Positions 17,967 to 26,401 of a stretch of 58,508 nucleotides of DNA are shown piece by piece. The translations under genes were made by a program, and so were the position numbers. The notes under the pieces are model-generated. The model was not told where the DNA came from, ran no database searches, and saw only the letters and a program-made list of their open reading frames with translations. How positions within the stretch are numbered: position 1 is the first letter of the stretch; each line of letters opens with the position of its first letter. Source of the stretch: Candidatus Melainabacteria bacterium (GTDB lineage: Bacteria; Cyanobacteriota; Vampirovibrionia; Obscuribacterales; Obscuribacteraceae); the NCBI GenBank assembly GCA_016212515.1, contig JACRFZ010000041.1:1-58508 (forward strand), in the 5' to 3' direction.

Positions 17967-19520
17967 TTAGAAACGGCGTTGATTCTGGTTCAGGAAAGCC
18001 ACCAGTTTTACCCAGTCCTGGCAGTCGTCCGGCAAGCTGGCAATACCTACGCTCATAGAGAAGATCTCTCCGGGCTGCAGGTTGATACCCACCGGTTGGG
18101 GGCCGGGCTTGAGGGCTTCCACCAGGCGCCCGGCAAAGGACCGCACGCCTTCGGGAGTGGTCTGGGGAAGAAGCAGGGCAAAGTCATCTTGCTGGAAGTG
18201 AGCGAGCAGGTCGGCTTTGCGTTTTGTGGCCGAAAGCCCAGCCAGCACCGCTGCCCGCTGTTCCTGGCTGATAGGGAAGTCTTGACCGCCTCTTACTATG
18301 CGGGGTTTGATCATGACCAGGGAAAAGGGGCTCTGGAAACATTCGTAGCGGTAAAATTCCTGCTCGATGAAGTAGAGCAAGGCTACGAAGGTAACGATGC
18401 CTGTGTCGGAGTAAATGTGGCTTTTGGCAAATTGTTCTACGGTGCTTCTGTCGATGCCGATGGTGAGGTTGCCGGTGGTGTTCTGGTGCTCCACCATCTC
18501 TTCCTCGGCTGTGACCAGGGAGCCGCTCATCAAATTGTAGAGAGCCGGAATCCAATGACAGCGGTTGAATTTGCCTTTGTCGATAATCTCTAAAAGGGCG
18601 CTTTTGTTGTCGATAAGCTGGTAGAAGCGCTTCTGTATCTCCAGATCTAGTGGTACCAGCGGTGATACCGCCGCTTCGAATTCCTGCTCGCTCAGGCTGG
18701 CATGGTTGCGGGTGAGTCTGGTATTTAGTTTGATACCAGCTCGTTCCAGAAAGGTGCCGAGATCGATAATGCTTTTGGCTTTCCCTGAGAGTTCTTCCGT
18801 GCGGCGGAAGATGGAGCGTGGCTCGGTGCTGACGGAAGGTACAAAGCGAAAGTTACCTTCCAGGGCGGTCATCAGTTCAATGAGCGCGTCTTCTCCTCTG
18901 GCGGTGGGGCTGGCCGCATGCCTGGCGTTGCCGTTTTCGAAAATTACTTCCAGCTTGTCGCCGCGCACATGGCATTCCAGCCGGCCCGTCAATTTGCCCC
19001 TGGTGATGGAATCCAGCACGGAGTCTATGGAGAGTTTGCTCAGATCTCCTTCCATGGGCGGTTGTGCCAGCCCCCTGGTGCCCAGTGGAACCGGATCGGC
19101 GACCCGAGGGCGCTCCTGTCCATGGGCCGGTAATCCGTAGCCTATGGGAGCGAGCCCGCCCTGGCTGGTAGTTGGTTGTGGCTCCGGCAGAGAAGGCGAG
19201 ATAAGGGAATTATTGGTGCTGGCCGCAGCGATGGAGGCAATTGAGCTGAGCACCTGGTTGATGTCGGCGGTTTGTAAGATCCACTCCAGTTTGTTCTTGT
19301 TTTCGCCCGAGTACAGATACCAGGTCGGGTCTTCTTCCCCGACCCGGCGTCCAATCACGGTTTGCAAGCAGAAGCGGTGTGAGCCGAACAAGACGAACAT
19401 TTGTTCGATGAGAACGCCCCTCTGATTCTTGGACAGTTCCACCATCACCAGCAGGTCTTCTTCTTTAGGCAGGGACGCAAGAATGGGTCTTGTCTGGCTA
19501 AAATTGGACTGACCTGTCAT
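17967..19520 (-). CDS. DUF4388 (PATAN-like) protein with degenerate GGDEF domain
   Basis: 517 residues, ATG with AAGGAA upstream. Residues about 160-245 match the DUF4388 pattern (LDSITRGKLTGRLECHVRG, then FENGNARHAASPTARGEDAL), a domain used in response regulators and gliding/pili control. Residues about 370-515 look like a diguanylate cyclase fold: SLVMIKP, then HFQQDDFALLLPQT where active enzymes have GGDEF, then SMSVGIASLPDD. Because the signature is QQDDF, cyclase activity is not expected; it could bind c-di-GMP or GTP or act by protein contact. It follows the aminotransferase gene by 39 bp on the same strand. Confidence 0.75.
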   Translation of the reverse strand: MTGQSNFSQTRPILASLPKEEDLLVMVELSKNQRGVLIEQMFVLFGSHRFCLQTVIGRRVGEEDPTWYLYSGENKNKLEWILQTADINQVLSSIASIAAASTNNSLISPSLPEPQPTTSQGGLAPIGYGLPAHGQERPRVADPVPLGTRGLAQPPMEGDLSKLSIDSVLDSITRGKLTGRLECHVRGDKLEVIFENGNARHAASPTARGEDALIELMTALEGNFRFVPSVSTEPRSIFRRTEELSGKAKSIIDLGTFLERAGIKLNTRLTRNHASLSEQEFEAAVSPLVPLDLEIQKRFYQLIDNKSALLEIIDKGKFNRCHWIPALYNLMSGSLVTAEEEMVEHQNTTGNLTIGIDRSTVEQFAKSHIYSDTGIVTFVALLYFIEQEFYRYECFQSPFSLVMIKPRIVRGGQDFPISQEQRAAVLAGLSATKRKADLLAHFQQDDFALLLPQTTPEGVRSFAGRLVEALKPGPQPVGINLQPGEIFSMSVGIASLPDDCQDWVKLVAFLNQNQRRF

Positions 19521-19559
19521 GTTTTTCCTTGCCTCAGTGGAAGTATGGAAGATGTGGTT

Positions 19560-20963
19560 TTAGTGCTTGCCGAGCAATTGCTCGACACTCTCTCTGAATA
19601 CCCGAGTATGCTTGTCTATATCGGCTTCACAGGTCTGGGGCGAGATCAGGGCCATGTTGTGGAAGGGCGTCATGAGGATGCCGCGATTGAGAGCACACAG
19701 GTGCATGTAACGGTCCAAGTCCGAATCTACGGCGTGGGCCGCCTCCGAGCCGTTTTTGGGCGGAGTGGGGCGGAACCAGTATTCGGCCCGGCAGCCCAGT
19801 TGTTTGACAATCCAGGGTAATTTGTATTCAGCTATTACTTGTTCTACACCGGCGGTGAAGCGATCGGCAAGGGGGATTGTCTTTTTGTAAGCCTCTTCGG
19901 TCAACACCTTTTCCAGGGTGGCGCGCATGGCAGCCATAGCCAGGCTGTTGCCGGCCAGGGTGCCGCCTATACCGCCGGTGTCACAGTCTTCCACTGAGGT
20001 GTTGGCGGCAATCAAGTCGGCTACACTCTGGGAGAAGCCATAGGCGGAAGCGGGAATGCCGCTGGCAATCGGCTTGCCGATGGTGATAAAGTCTGGTTCG
20101 AGATTATAGGCTTTGGTGTAGCCACCAGGGCCGGTGCAAATCGTGTGGGTTTCGTCAATTACTAGAAGCGTGCCGTATTTGCGGGTCAGCTCCCTTAAAG
20201 CCTTGTGGTATCCCGGATCCGGATGGATGATGCCGATATTGGTCATGGCCGGTTCAGCCAGCACACAGGCTACTTGCTTGTCTTTGAGAGCTTCCTCCAG
20301 GGCGGCTAAATCGTTGAATTCCACTACCCTTGTGGTCTCTTTCGGATCGACCGGGGCGCCGATGTTGCCTTTTCTCGGTGCAACACCGTGCTCGGTGAGA
20401 GTGGCAAAAGTTTCGTCTACTGTGCCGTGATAGCACCAGTTCATGACGAGAACGTATTTGCGACCGGTTATTTGTCTGGCCAGGCGAATCACGAAACGGT
20501 TGGCGTCAGTGGCTGTCAGTGCGGTTTGCCAGTAGGGAAGATGGAAGCGGCGCTTCAATTCTTCCGCCACATAAATGCTGTCTTCCGAGGGCAGCATAAA
20601 GGTGGTGCCTCGACGGATACGATCGATAATGGCTTCTACTGAGGCTTCCGGCGCATGGCCGGTCATGGCGCCGGTATCTCCCAGGCAGAGATCCAGGTAA
20701 GTGATATCGTCGGCATCGGTGAAATGTGCGCCCTTTCCTTCTTTGACAAAGAGGGGGAAGGGGGAAGCCCATTTCACCATCCAGTTCATGGGAACGCCGC
20801 CGTGCAGGGTCTTCTGGGCTTTCTGGAAGAGAGCCAGAGACTGCGGATGTTTTTCGGTGAAGAGTTGGTCTTCTTTGGCCAGTAAATCTTTCAGGCGCTT
20901 GCGATCGATGATTTCACTCTCTGCGCCGCTCTTTTCCAGGTCTTTGCCGGTGCCGGTCTGCAT
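19560..20963 (-). CDS. Class III aminotransferase, glutamate-1-semialdehyde-aminomutase-like
   Basis: 467 residues, ATG with AGAGGAA upstream. It is a PLP-dependent fold-type I enzyme of class III. The cofactor Asp lies in LLVIDETHT (Asp270) and the Schiff-base lysine in ITIGKPIASG (Lys297). NWCYHGTVDE resembles the PLP-phosphate-binding segment of the family. The sequence is closest in style to GSA aminomutase-like proteins annotated as aspartate aminotransferase family, but it lies away from any haem genes and is longer than HemL, so I do not call it hemL. The substrate is unknown. Operon with the DUF4388 gene is likely. Confidence 0.85.
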   Translation of the reverse strand: MQTGTGKDLEKSGAESEIIDRKRLKDLLAKEDQLFTEKHPQSLALFQKAQKTLHGGVPMNWMVKWASPFPLFVKEGKGAHFTDADDITYLDLCLGDTGAMTGHAPEASVEAIIDRIRRGTTFMLPSEDSIYVAEELKRRFHLPYWQTALTATDANRFVIRLARQITGRKYVLVMNWCYHGTVDETFATLTEHGVAPRKGNIGAPVDPKETTRVVEFNDLAALEEALKDKQVACVLAEPAMTNIGIIHPDPGYHKALRELTRKYGTLLVIDETHTICTGPGGYTKAYNLEPDFITIGKPIASGIPASAYGFSQSVADLIAANTSVEDCDTGGIGGTLAGNSLAMAAMRATLEKVLTEEAYKKTIPLADRFTAGVEQVIAEYKLPWIVKQLGCRAEYWFRPTPPKNGSEAAHAVDSDLDRYMHLCALNRGILMTPFHNMALISPQTCEADIDKHTRVFRESVEQLLGKH

Positions 20964-21098
20964 GTAAGTTCCTCTTGGATACTCGGGGCTTCCTATCTAG
21001 CCACTTATAGGGCCGTCTCATTATGCCATGGTTCATTTACTATGGAATCGCCGCGAGCACCTGACAGCTCTCTTTGTCCTGAATTTGCTGCCGTCGCC

Positions 21099-22469
21099 CT
21101 ACTGGGGTGGGGGCGGAAAACCTTGCCTGAATTGGCTTTGTCTGAATTGTCCCTGGTTGAATTGGGATGGATCGTTGAGGGGTTGATAATTGAAGCCGAG
21201 CACACCACTTTCCTCCAGGCTGGGATAGGTGGCGTATAGCCTGGCCATGGTGGCTTTGTCCCGCTTGGTCAGGGCTGGAAGCTGGCGGAAGGACTGGTTG
21301 AAGTACATGATGTCGCTACTATTGTCGGAATGTCCGCGCAAGCCGAGGGCATGTCCCAGTTCGTGCAGGGCGATTTCCTTTACTTCGTCGGGGGAAAGCG
21401 GCTTGCCGGAAGTTGGCCTGAGAAGAAGCAGTTGCACCTGGGCCCTAAGTATTTTGCGGAACTGATCGCCTCTGGCGTTTTCCAGATAAAAGCGGGTAAT
21501 GCCCTGTTCCACCGGTGCTTCACCCTTGACCTGGGCCACATCGGCCGGAGTCTGGCTGAAACTAATGTGTAGGTCAGCCTGGGTTGGGTCTTGCACCAGT
21601 ATGAAACTGAGTTTGCCGCCGGAGGCTTTGGACCAGATATTGAGGGCATCTATGACGGTAGTTTGATAGGCCGGGCGAAATAGCGGTAGGGGCCGCCCCG
21701 CCAGATCGTGGCTTGCCGCCAGAAATACTTTCAGGGGCATCTTCTCCAGGGCCCAGAGATTGGCTTCCTGGGTGCTCATCAGGAGGTCGAGATAGTCGGT
21801 GCGGCTGCCGCTGTCGCTACTACTGGCGGTGGCGCCGGCCTGTCCCTGCTGTTGTTTTTCGCTGCGGGCAATTTTCTCTTGCATCTCTTTGATGAAGCGT
21901 TCGGCTTGCAGGCGGGAAGCGGCCGGCAGCTCTTGTTTCATAGCCAGTCTTGCTTGCTCTATGGCGGTTTGATAGTTGCCCAGGTGCATATTGGAGAGGG
22001 CCGAATTCCAGAAAAGGCGCCAGTCTTTGCCACCGAATTTGATGGCAAGCTGGTAGTCTTTCACGGCTTCTTTGTAGTTGCCCAGAAAATAACAAGATTC
22101 AGCCAGTAAACCGTGAATTTCAGCCGAGTAGGAATTGGGGTCGAGGCGGCAGAGATCTATGAGTAAGAGGCGGGCGTCCACCATTTTGCCGCTTTTCATG
22201 AGCAGGTCTACCCGGGCCAGGCCGTTGAAGGCCGACTGGTCGCGCTCCAGGCTGTTACCGTTGGCGCTCTTTTGGGTCTGAGGTTTGGGCGGCGCGGAAT
22301 TGTACTTGTTGTGGTTGTCCTGGCGGGTCTGAGCGAACGCGGCATTGCCGGGCCAGAGAGCCGAAACGAGAGCCGGCAAAAGAGCTGGAAGGCAGGCTAG
22401 AACGAGGGCCGGAACCGGTCTGCTTGGTTTGCATCGTTTTGGAGATGGAATTCTGCCCAGGAAAGTCAT
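21099..22469 (-). CDS. Secreted matrixin-like metalloprotease with TPR region
   Basis: 456 residues from ATG at 22469 with AGAGG upstream. A signal peptide is visible (hydrophobic run ending NAAFAQ, about residue 46). TPR-like helices occupy about residues 95-200. The C-terminal part is a metzincin catalytic domain with the full zinc motif HELGHALGLRGHS near residues 370-382 and a Met-turn in SDIMYFNQ. The C-terminus is a Gln/Phe-rich tail with a repeated F-(N/R)-Q-(G/S)-Q-F pattern. It should be an extracytoplasmic protease. The ExbD gene lies 41 bp upstream on the same strand. Confidence 0.85.
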   Translation of the reverse strand: MTFLGRIPSPKRCKPSRPVPALVLACLPALLPALVSALWPGNAAFAQTRQDNHNKYNSAPPKPQTQKSANGNSLERDQSAFNGLARVDLLMKSGKMVDARLLLIDLCRLDPNSYSAEIHGLLAESCYFLGNYKEAVKDYQLAIKFGGKDWRLFWNSALSNMHLGNYQTAIEQARLAMKQELPAASRLQAERFIKEMQEKIARSEKQQQGQAGATASSSDSGSRTDYLDLLMSTQEANLWALEKMPLKVFLAASHDLAGRPLPLFRPAYQTTVIDALNIWSKASGGKLSFILVQDPTQADLHISFSQTPADVAQVKGEAPVEQGITRFYLENARGDQFRKILRAQVQLLLLRPTSGKPLSPDEVKEIALHELGHALGLRGHSDNSSDIMYFNQSFRQLPALTKRDKATMARLYATYPSLEESGVLGFNYQPLNDPSQFNQGQFRQSQFRQGFPPPPQ

Positions 22470-22510
22470 GATCAAGCCTCTTTTCTTGATCTGCCCGCTC
22501 AAGCCTGATT

Positions 22511-22933
22511 TTACTTGCGGGGCGGCATGATTGACATTTTCTTGATGTTGCAGCCGGCGGCACCGTCCATTACAGCTACCACCCACTTTTGCAGGGCGTC
22601 TTCGTCGGAATTGAGGATGAGGGGCAGGTCTTTTTTGCCGGCTTCAGCTTGAATACCCTGGATGGCGGCCATGACGGCTGCCGTGTCGGCTTGCACGACT
22701 TTGCCGTTGATTTTGATTTCGCCGCTCTTGGAGACGTCCACGTTTATCTTGGTGTCTTTGTCTTCCTGTGTCTTATTGGGTGGGGGACTGCCCGGCGGGT
22801 CCACCTTCAATACCGCCTGATTGACCAGGGGCGCAATCAAGATCATGATTACAAGAAGCACCAGGAACACGTCTGTGAGCGGCGTCACATTGATTTCGGT
22901 GAAAACCTCACCGGCCTTGCCTCCCATTGCCAT
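22511..22933 (-). CDS. ExbD/TolR-type biopolymer transport protein
   Basis: 140 residues, ATG with GGAGG upstream. It has the ExbD/TolR layout: short cytoplasmic N-terminus (EINVTPLTDVFLVLLVIMI) with the membrane Asp needed for proton flow, one membrane helix to about residue 38, a Pro-rich linker and a periplasmic domain ending GCNIKKMSIMPPRK. In the family it works with ExbB/TolQ to energise outer-membrane processes. No ExbB gene is adjacent, so its partner must lie elsewhere. Its presence supports a cell with an outer membrane. Confidence 0.9.
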   Translation of the reverse strand: MAMGGKAGEVFTEINVTPLTDVFLVLLVIMILIAPLVNQAVLKVDPPGSPPPNKTQEDKDTKINVDVSKSGEIKINGKVVQADTAAVMAAIQGIQAEAGKKDLPLILNSDEDALQKWVVAVMDGAAGCNIKKMSIMPPRK

Positions 22934-23577
22934 TGAAAACGTGCCTCCGCTTGGCTTCTTCTGCGAAACTGTACCAGAGCTTTATATTAGCGCCTTTTCG
23001 TTCTTAATATGCCTATCAAAAACCCTGGACTTTACAAGCAGGGCAAAGGCGCCTGTTCCAGGGCGGAAAGTGTGCACCGGATGTGGCGCCATATTTTATC
23101 AAGGGTGAGCCCGGCAAGCCTCTGCTTTTACCGGAACATCAATTAGCCGTTTTCTGATAGCCGTTTTCTGAAGAGACGGCGCAAATGCGTAGTAGTGTAA
23201 AGGCGTGAGCTAAGCGCGCTAGCTTTAATTCACTTAGTTATTAAAAGCTGTATTGCCGCGGAGTAGCTCGTTTACAGTTCCTCAGGGCGCACCCGTGCGA
23301 CATTCTAACCTTAACAGATCACCGTTTCTTATTGATCTTGTCAAGATAAAATCTATAGGGTCGGGATACTTTCTGCACCAAATTTGATCACAAGGACACT
23401 TATCTCCAGACATCCCTCCTGTCTAACTCTTTTGACTTAGAGGTTGCTCTTCAGGCGACAAGTGTTCAGCCGCATCGAATTCCCCTTTCCCCGGGGACGG
23501 TATTACTGCAAACGGAGCGCCTGGCAGAAGGGGCGTTCTCAAACAAAAACAAGCTGTATAAGCTAGAAAGGTATCTT
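22934..23577. other. Long intergenic leader before the adenosine-deaminase-like gene
   Basis: 644 bp with no supported gene. It contains a perfect 14-bp tandem duplication (TAGCCGTTTTCTGA at 23144-23157 and 23158-23171), an AT-rich patch around 23210-23250, and a possible promoter (TTGATC at 23332-23337, TATAGG at 23354-23359, 16-bp spacer) that would leave a leader of about 210 nt. That promoter is weak by eye. Confidence 0.5.
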
Positions 23578-24741
23578 ATGACTGCAAAAGTAAAGCCAAT
23601 CAGCTACTACCGGGGCCTGCCCAAGCTGCAACTGCACGAACACATCGACTGCAGTCTGCGCCCCTACACCATGCTCGACCTCTGGTCGCGCATCGGCTTC
23701 GAGAAGGCTTCCATGCCTTTCCCCGACGAGGTGGTCAAGCTCTGGCAGGCCGACGAGGCACGCCGCGCCGACCCCGCCTCTCGCGGCGGTAAGGTGGCTG
23801 CCAGCCGTCGTCGCGCTGCCGCCAAGTACGGCGACTGGGTTGCCGACTTCGCTCAGGAATCGCTCAAGAACTACCTGGACGCCATCGGGTTGCACGTGTT
23901 GCCGCTCATGCACGACATGGACAACCTGAGCCGCATTGTGGCGGAACGCATGGAGGATGCCGTCAAGGACGGGCACATTGCCATCGAACTGCGTTTTGCG
24001 CCGCAACTGCACCTGGGTCGCTACTGGGCGGAACTGGACAAGACCACGCGCCTCGAGCGGCTCGACACCGTCATGCAGGCCACCATCAGGGGTCTGAAGG
24101 CGGCTTCCGCCTGCGGCTCCCCGCACGCTGCCGATATCCCGGTGAAGCTTATTATCTGCTGTCTGCGCCATGAAAACGGCGAGCTGGCTGATGAACTGGC
24201 TGATCTGGCCATCAAGTATCGGCACATCGTCGGCGGTTTCGACCTGGCCGGTGATGAAAGCGGCTTCCCGGGCGTGCTCGACTGGTGGATTCCGGCTGCC
24301 CGCAAGGTGCAGCGCCACGGCATTCGCCTCACCATGCACGGTTGGGAGACCAACGAGCCCACCGCTCGCGACATCGAACTGCTCGATGAGCTGGGCATCA
24401 ACCAGGTCGGCCACGGTGTGCGGGGTAATCTCCAGGGGGAACGCTTCCTGGAAAATTGCCCCACCTCCAACGTGGTCACCGGTCAGTACAAGAGCTTCAA
24501 GGACCACCCGGTGGACCGGCTCTACCGTGCGGGGCGCAAGGTGACCGTCAACACCGACGGCACGCTCTTCACCCGCACCACGCTGTCGCGCGAGTATCAG
24601 CTTCTGGCTGAGAACTTCGGCTGGACGGCCCGTGACTTCCTGGCGGTGAATCTCACTGCTCTGGATGCCATGTCTGTCTGCCCGACCGTGCGGCGCAAGC
24701 TCAAGAAGGCGCTCAAGGACGGCTACAAGAGCCTGATCTGA
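23578..24741 (+). CDS. Adenosine deaminase family protein, atypical
   Basis: 387 residues, ATG after AAAGG. Purine-deaminase landmarks are present in order: LHEHIDCSLRP near residue 18 (metal His pair), FDLAGDES near 221, MHGWET (His and catalytic Glu, where adenosine deaminase has HAGE), VGHG, CPTSN, and NTDGTLF near residue 322. In adenosine deaminase the last motif is NTDDP; the zinc Asp is kept but the next Asp, which contacts the purine, is Gly here, so the substrate may not be adenosine. It is the first of seven plus-strand, GC-rich genes and is followed by its own hairpin terminator. Confidence 0.8.
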   Translation: MTAKVKPISYYRGLPKLQLHEHIDCSLRPYTMLDLWSRIGFEKASMPFPDEVVKLWQADEARRADPASRGGKVAASRRRAAAKYGDWVADFAQESLKNYLDAIGLHVLPLMHDMDNLSRIVAERMEDAVKDGHIAIELRFAPQLHLGRYWAELDKTTRLERLDTVMQATIRGLKAASACGSPHAADIPVKLIICCLRHENGELADELADLAIKYRHIVGGFDLAGDESGFPGVLDWWIPAARKVQRHGIRLTMHGWETNEPTARDIELLDELGINQVGHGVRGNLQGERFLENCPTSNVVTGQYKSFKDHPVDRLYRAGRKVTVNTDGTLFTRTTLSREYQLLAENFGWTARDFLAVNLTALDAMSVCPTVRRKLKKALKDGYKSLI

Positions 24742-24792
24742 GTCTCGGCGAGTATTAGTAAAGCGGTATCGGGCAGTCGTCCGGTATCGAAC

Positions 24793-24828
24793 AGCGCTCT
24801 CACCATGCCGGTGGGGGCGCTTTTCTCT
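24793..24828 (+). terminator. Rho-independent terminator after the deaminase gene
   Basis: Arms 24793-24804 and 24810-24821 pair over 12 positions (with some G-U pairs) around a 5-base loop and run into TTTTCTCT. It lies 52 bp past the stop codon at 24741 and separates this gene from the next small gene. Confidence 0.7.
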
Positions 24829-24858
24829 GTCAACCAAAACTCTGAAAGTGAGAACATC

Positions 24859-25140
24859 ATGAAACAAGTTACTGCTACCGCTCTGCTGGCCAGCCCCGAA
24901 GATACTGGTCACCGCCTCAACACCGAACAAGGTGAGGGTCACATCTACACCGACGGTTCGGTGATCGTGCCCGCCACCGGCGCCATCTTTGCTCCCGAGA
25001 GCACCGACGGCGATCTCTGGCGCATGCGCCAGGAGTTCGACAAGCGTCATGGCATCACCGTCACCCAGCGGGTGATGTTGCCGGTCATCGTCATGCATCA
25101 GGGTGCCCTGTCGGACCGCCCCACCGGCAACTATGCCTGA
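24859..25140 (+). CDS. Small protein of unknown function
   Basis: 93 residues from ATG at 24859; a longer in-frame start at 24805 lies inside the terminator hairpin and is rejected. The protein is soluble, with a Thr/Ala-rich N-terminus, a middle segment GHIYTDGSVIVPATGAIFAP that looks like beta strands, and a C-terminal charged helix (LWRMRQEFDKRHG) followed by VMLPVIVMHQG. No family is recognised. Codon use matches the GC-rich run it belongs to. Confidence 0.6.
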   Translation: MKQVTATALLASPEDTGHRLNTEQGEGHIYTDGSVIVPATGAIFAPESTDGDLWRMRQEFDKRHGITVTQRVMLPVIVMHQGALSDRPTGNYA

Positions 25141-25233
25141 TGCAAGGGTCTGGGTGCCGGTCGGTTGCGAATTTGCCTGTCAAGTTCAAGACCGGCCGGT
25201 GCTGTCTTTCACCTGCAAATACAGGAGGTATCT

Positions 25234-25989
25234 ATGAAGAAAAAGGCAACCAATGAGCCGATTGTGCTCTCGGGCCGTGTTTATTTCGAGGGCTTCCTGG
25301 CGGAAGTGGCCGGCTCGGCTCTGCCCTCCGCAGAAAAGCTCTTGCGTGGCGATCTGCGCCTGCACAACGTGAACAAGCCCGGCAGCCGTGCTCGCTTCGG
25401 CGAGACGGTGGAGTTTTCGGGTTTCTTCAGCGGCAGCGTCTTCGACGGCAAGAAGTGGCGTCGGCTCTTGATGCGCCAGCATGCCGCGGTGGATGCCAGC
25501 TATGTGGGCACCATCGCCCGGCGCGACAAGGCCCAGGCCTGCAAGCGGCACCTGGCTACTCTGGCCGGGAAAACGGCGGTCTGGGTGGAGAAGGACAGCG
25601 GTTATGCGGTGACCTACGCCGACAACCGCGCCGGAACCACCGTCAAGACTGCCGCTGCCTCCGGTTCTGTTGCGACGGCGCCCGATAAGGGGCCCGCCAC
25701 AACTGATGCCGGCACGAAGGCGGCCAATGCTTCTGTGGCAGAGCCCGACAAGGGGGCTGCCGACAAGACCGCCGCCGACAAGACTGCCAGCGATGGAGTT
25801 GCAACAACTCAGCCCTCGACTGCTGCCGCCCGGGTGGACGGCGCAGGGGCTGAGACTGTCGTCACCAGGACGGTGAAGACGGTGACGACAAGGACGGTCA
25901 AGACTGTCACCACTACCTGCAAGAGCGTCGCTGCCAAGCCCCGGCGGCGGCGTCGCAAGGAGAATCCGAACCAGATGAAGCTGTTCTAG
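25234..25989 (+). CDS. Unknown protein with disordered linker, basic tail and clamp-binding-like C-terminus
   Basis: 251 residues from ATG at 25234 preceded by GGAGG. The N-terminal 140 residues form a folded domain (VLSGRVYFEGFLAEVAGS, then FSGFFSGSVFDGKKWRRLLM) without a recognised family. Residues about 150-210 are a low-complexity Ala/Thr/Asp/Lys linker. A threonine/valine repeat (TVKTVTTRTVKTVTT) follows, then a run of basic residues (RRRRRK), and the protein ends NQMKLF. The last five residues resemble the bacterial sliding-clamp-binding consensus QL(S/D)LF. Together with the basic tail this hints at DNA association, which is inference. Confidence 0.65.
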   Translation: MKKKATNEPIVLSGRVYFEGFLAEVAGSALPSAEKLLRGDLRLHNVNKPGSRARFGETVEFSGFFSGSVFDGKKWRRLLMRQHAAVDASYVGTIARRDKAQACKRHLATLAGKTAVWVEKDSGYAVTYADNRAGTTVKTAAASGSVATAPDKGPATTDAGTKAANASVAEPDKGAADKTAADKTASDGVATTQPSTAAARVDGAGAETVVTRTVKTVTTRTVKTVTTTCKSVAAKPRRRRRKENPNQMKLF

Positions 25990-26048
25990 CAGAACTGGCT
26001 GATTTGGGTTCGGTGGATGGCTGTGAGCCATTCAGTGAGCACCATGGG

Positions 26049-26082
26049 AGGAGCAGCCACGGGGCTGCTCCTCTCTCATTTC
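26049..26082 (+). terminator. Hairpin terminator
   Basis: Arms 26049-26058 and 26063-26072 form a perfect 10-bp stem with a 4-base loop, followed by a CTCTCATTTC stretch with few consecutive Ts. It lies 60 bp past the stop at 25989. Confidence 0.6.
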
Positions 26083-26116
26083 AATTCCAACAAACAAAAC
26101 CAAGGTGCAAATCCAT

Positions 26117-26368
26117 ATGACCGATATCAACTCCATCTGCATGGCGGCAGGAGCCATTCTTGCTCTTGTCGCCACTGTCACACTCCTCTTCAAGAACGAA
26201 GGGGTGCGCGGTGCAGGACGCATCGTATCCGGTCTGGCCTGGTTGGCAATGGGAGCGGGAGTGCTCTCCACCAACTCCAACGAAGTGACAGCCTGGGGCT
26301 TGCTCCTGGCTGGTCTCGTCACCACCCTCTCCGGGGTGCGCAAGTACAGACGCCGTCACCTGGCGTAA
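26117..26368 (+). CDS. Small two- to three-helix membrane protein
   Basis: 83 residues from ATG at 26117, with AAGGTG about 10 nt upstream. Hydrophobic segments at about residues 6-26, 36-52 and 58-72 are separated by charged loops (KNEGVRG), and the C-terminus is basic (VRKYRRRHLA), suggesting a cytoplasmic tail. No family recognised. It lies 33 bp before the 464-residue unknown gene and is probably co-transcribed with it. Confidence 0.65.
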   Translation: MTDINSICMAAGAILALVATVTLLFKNEGVRGAGRIVSGLAWLAMGAGVLSTNSNEVTAWGLLLAGLVTTLSGVRKYRRRHLA

Positions 26369-26401
26369 GCCTGATTTTTTTCCTACCAAAACGAGGTATC
26401 T

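Noticed and set aside
23563..25098. 511-codon minus-strand frame opposite the deaminase-like gene
   Set aside because: Antisense shadow of a codon-biased gene; no ribosome site and no recognisable domain, while the plus strand has clear motifs.
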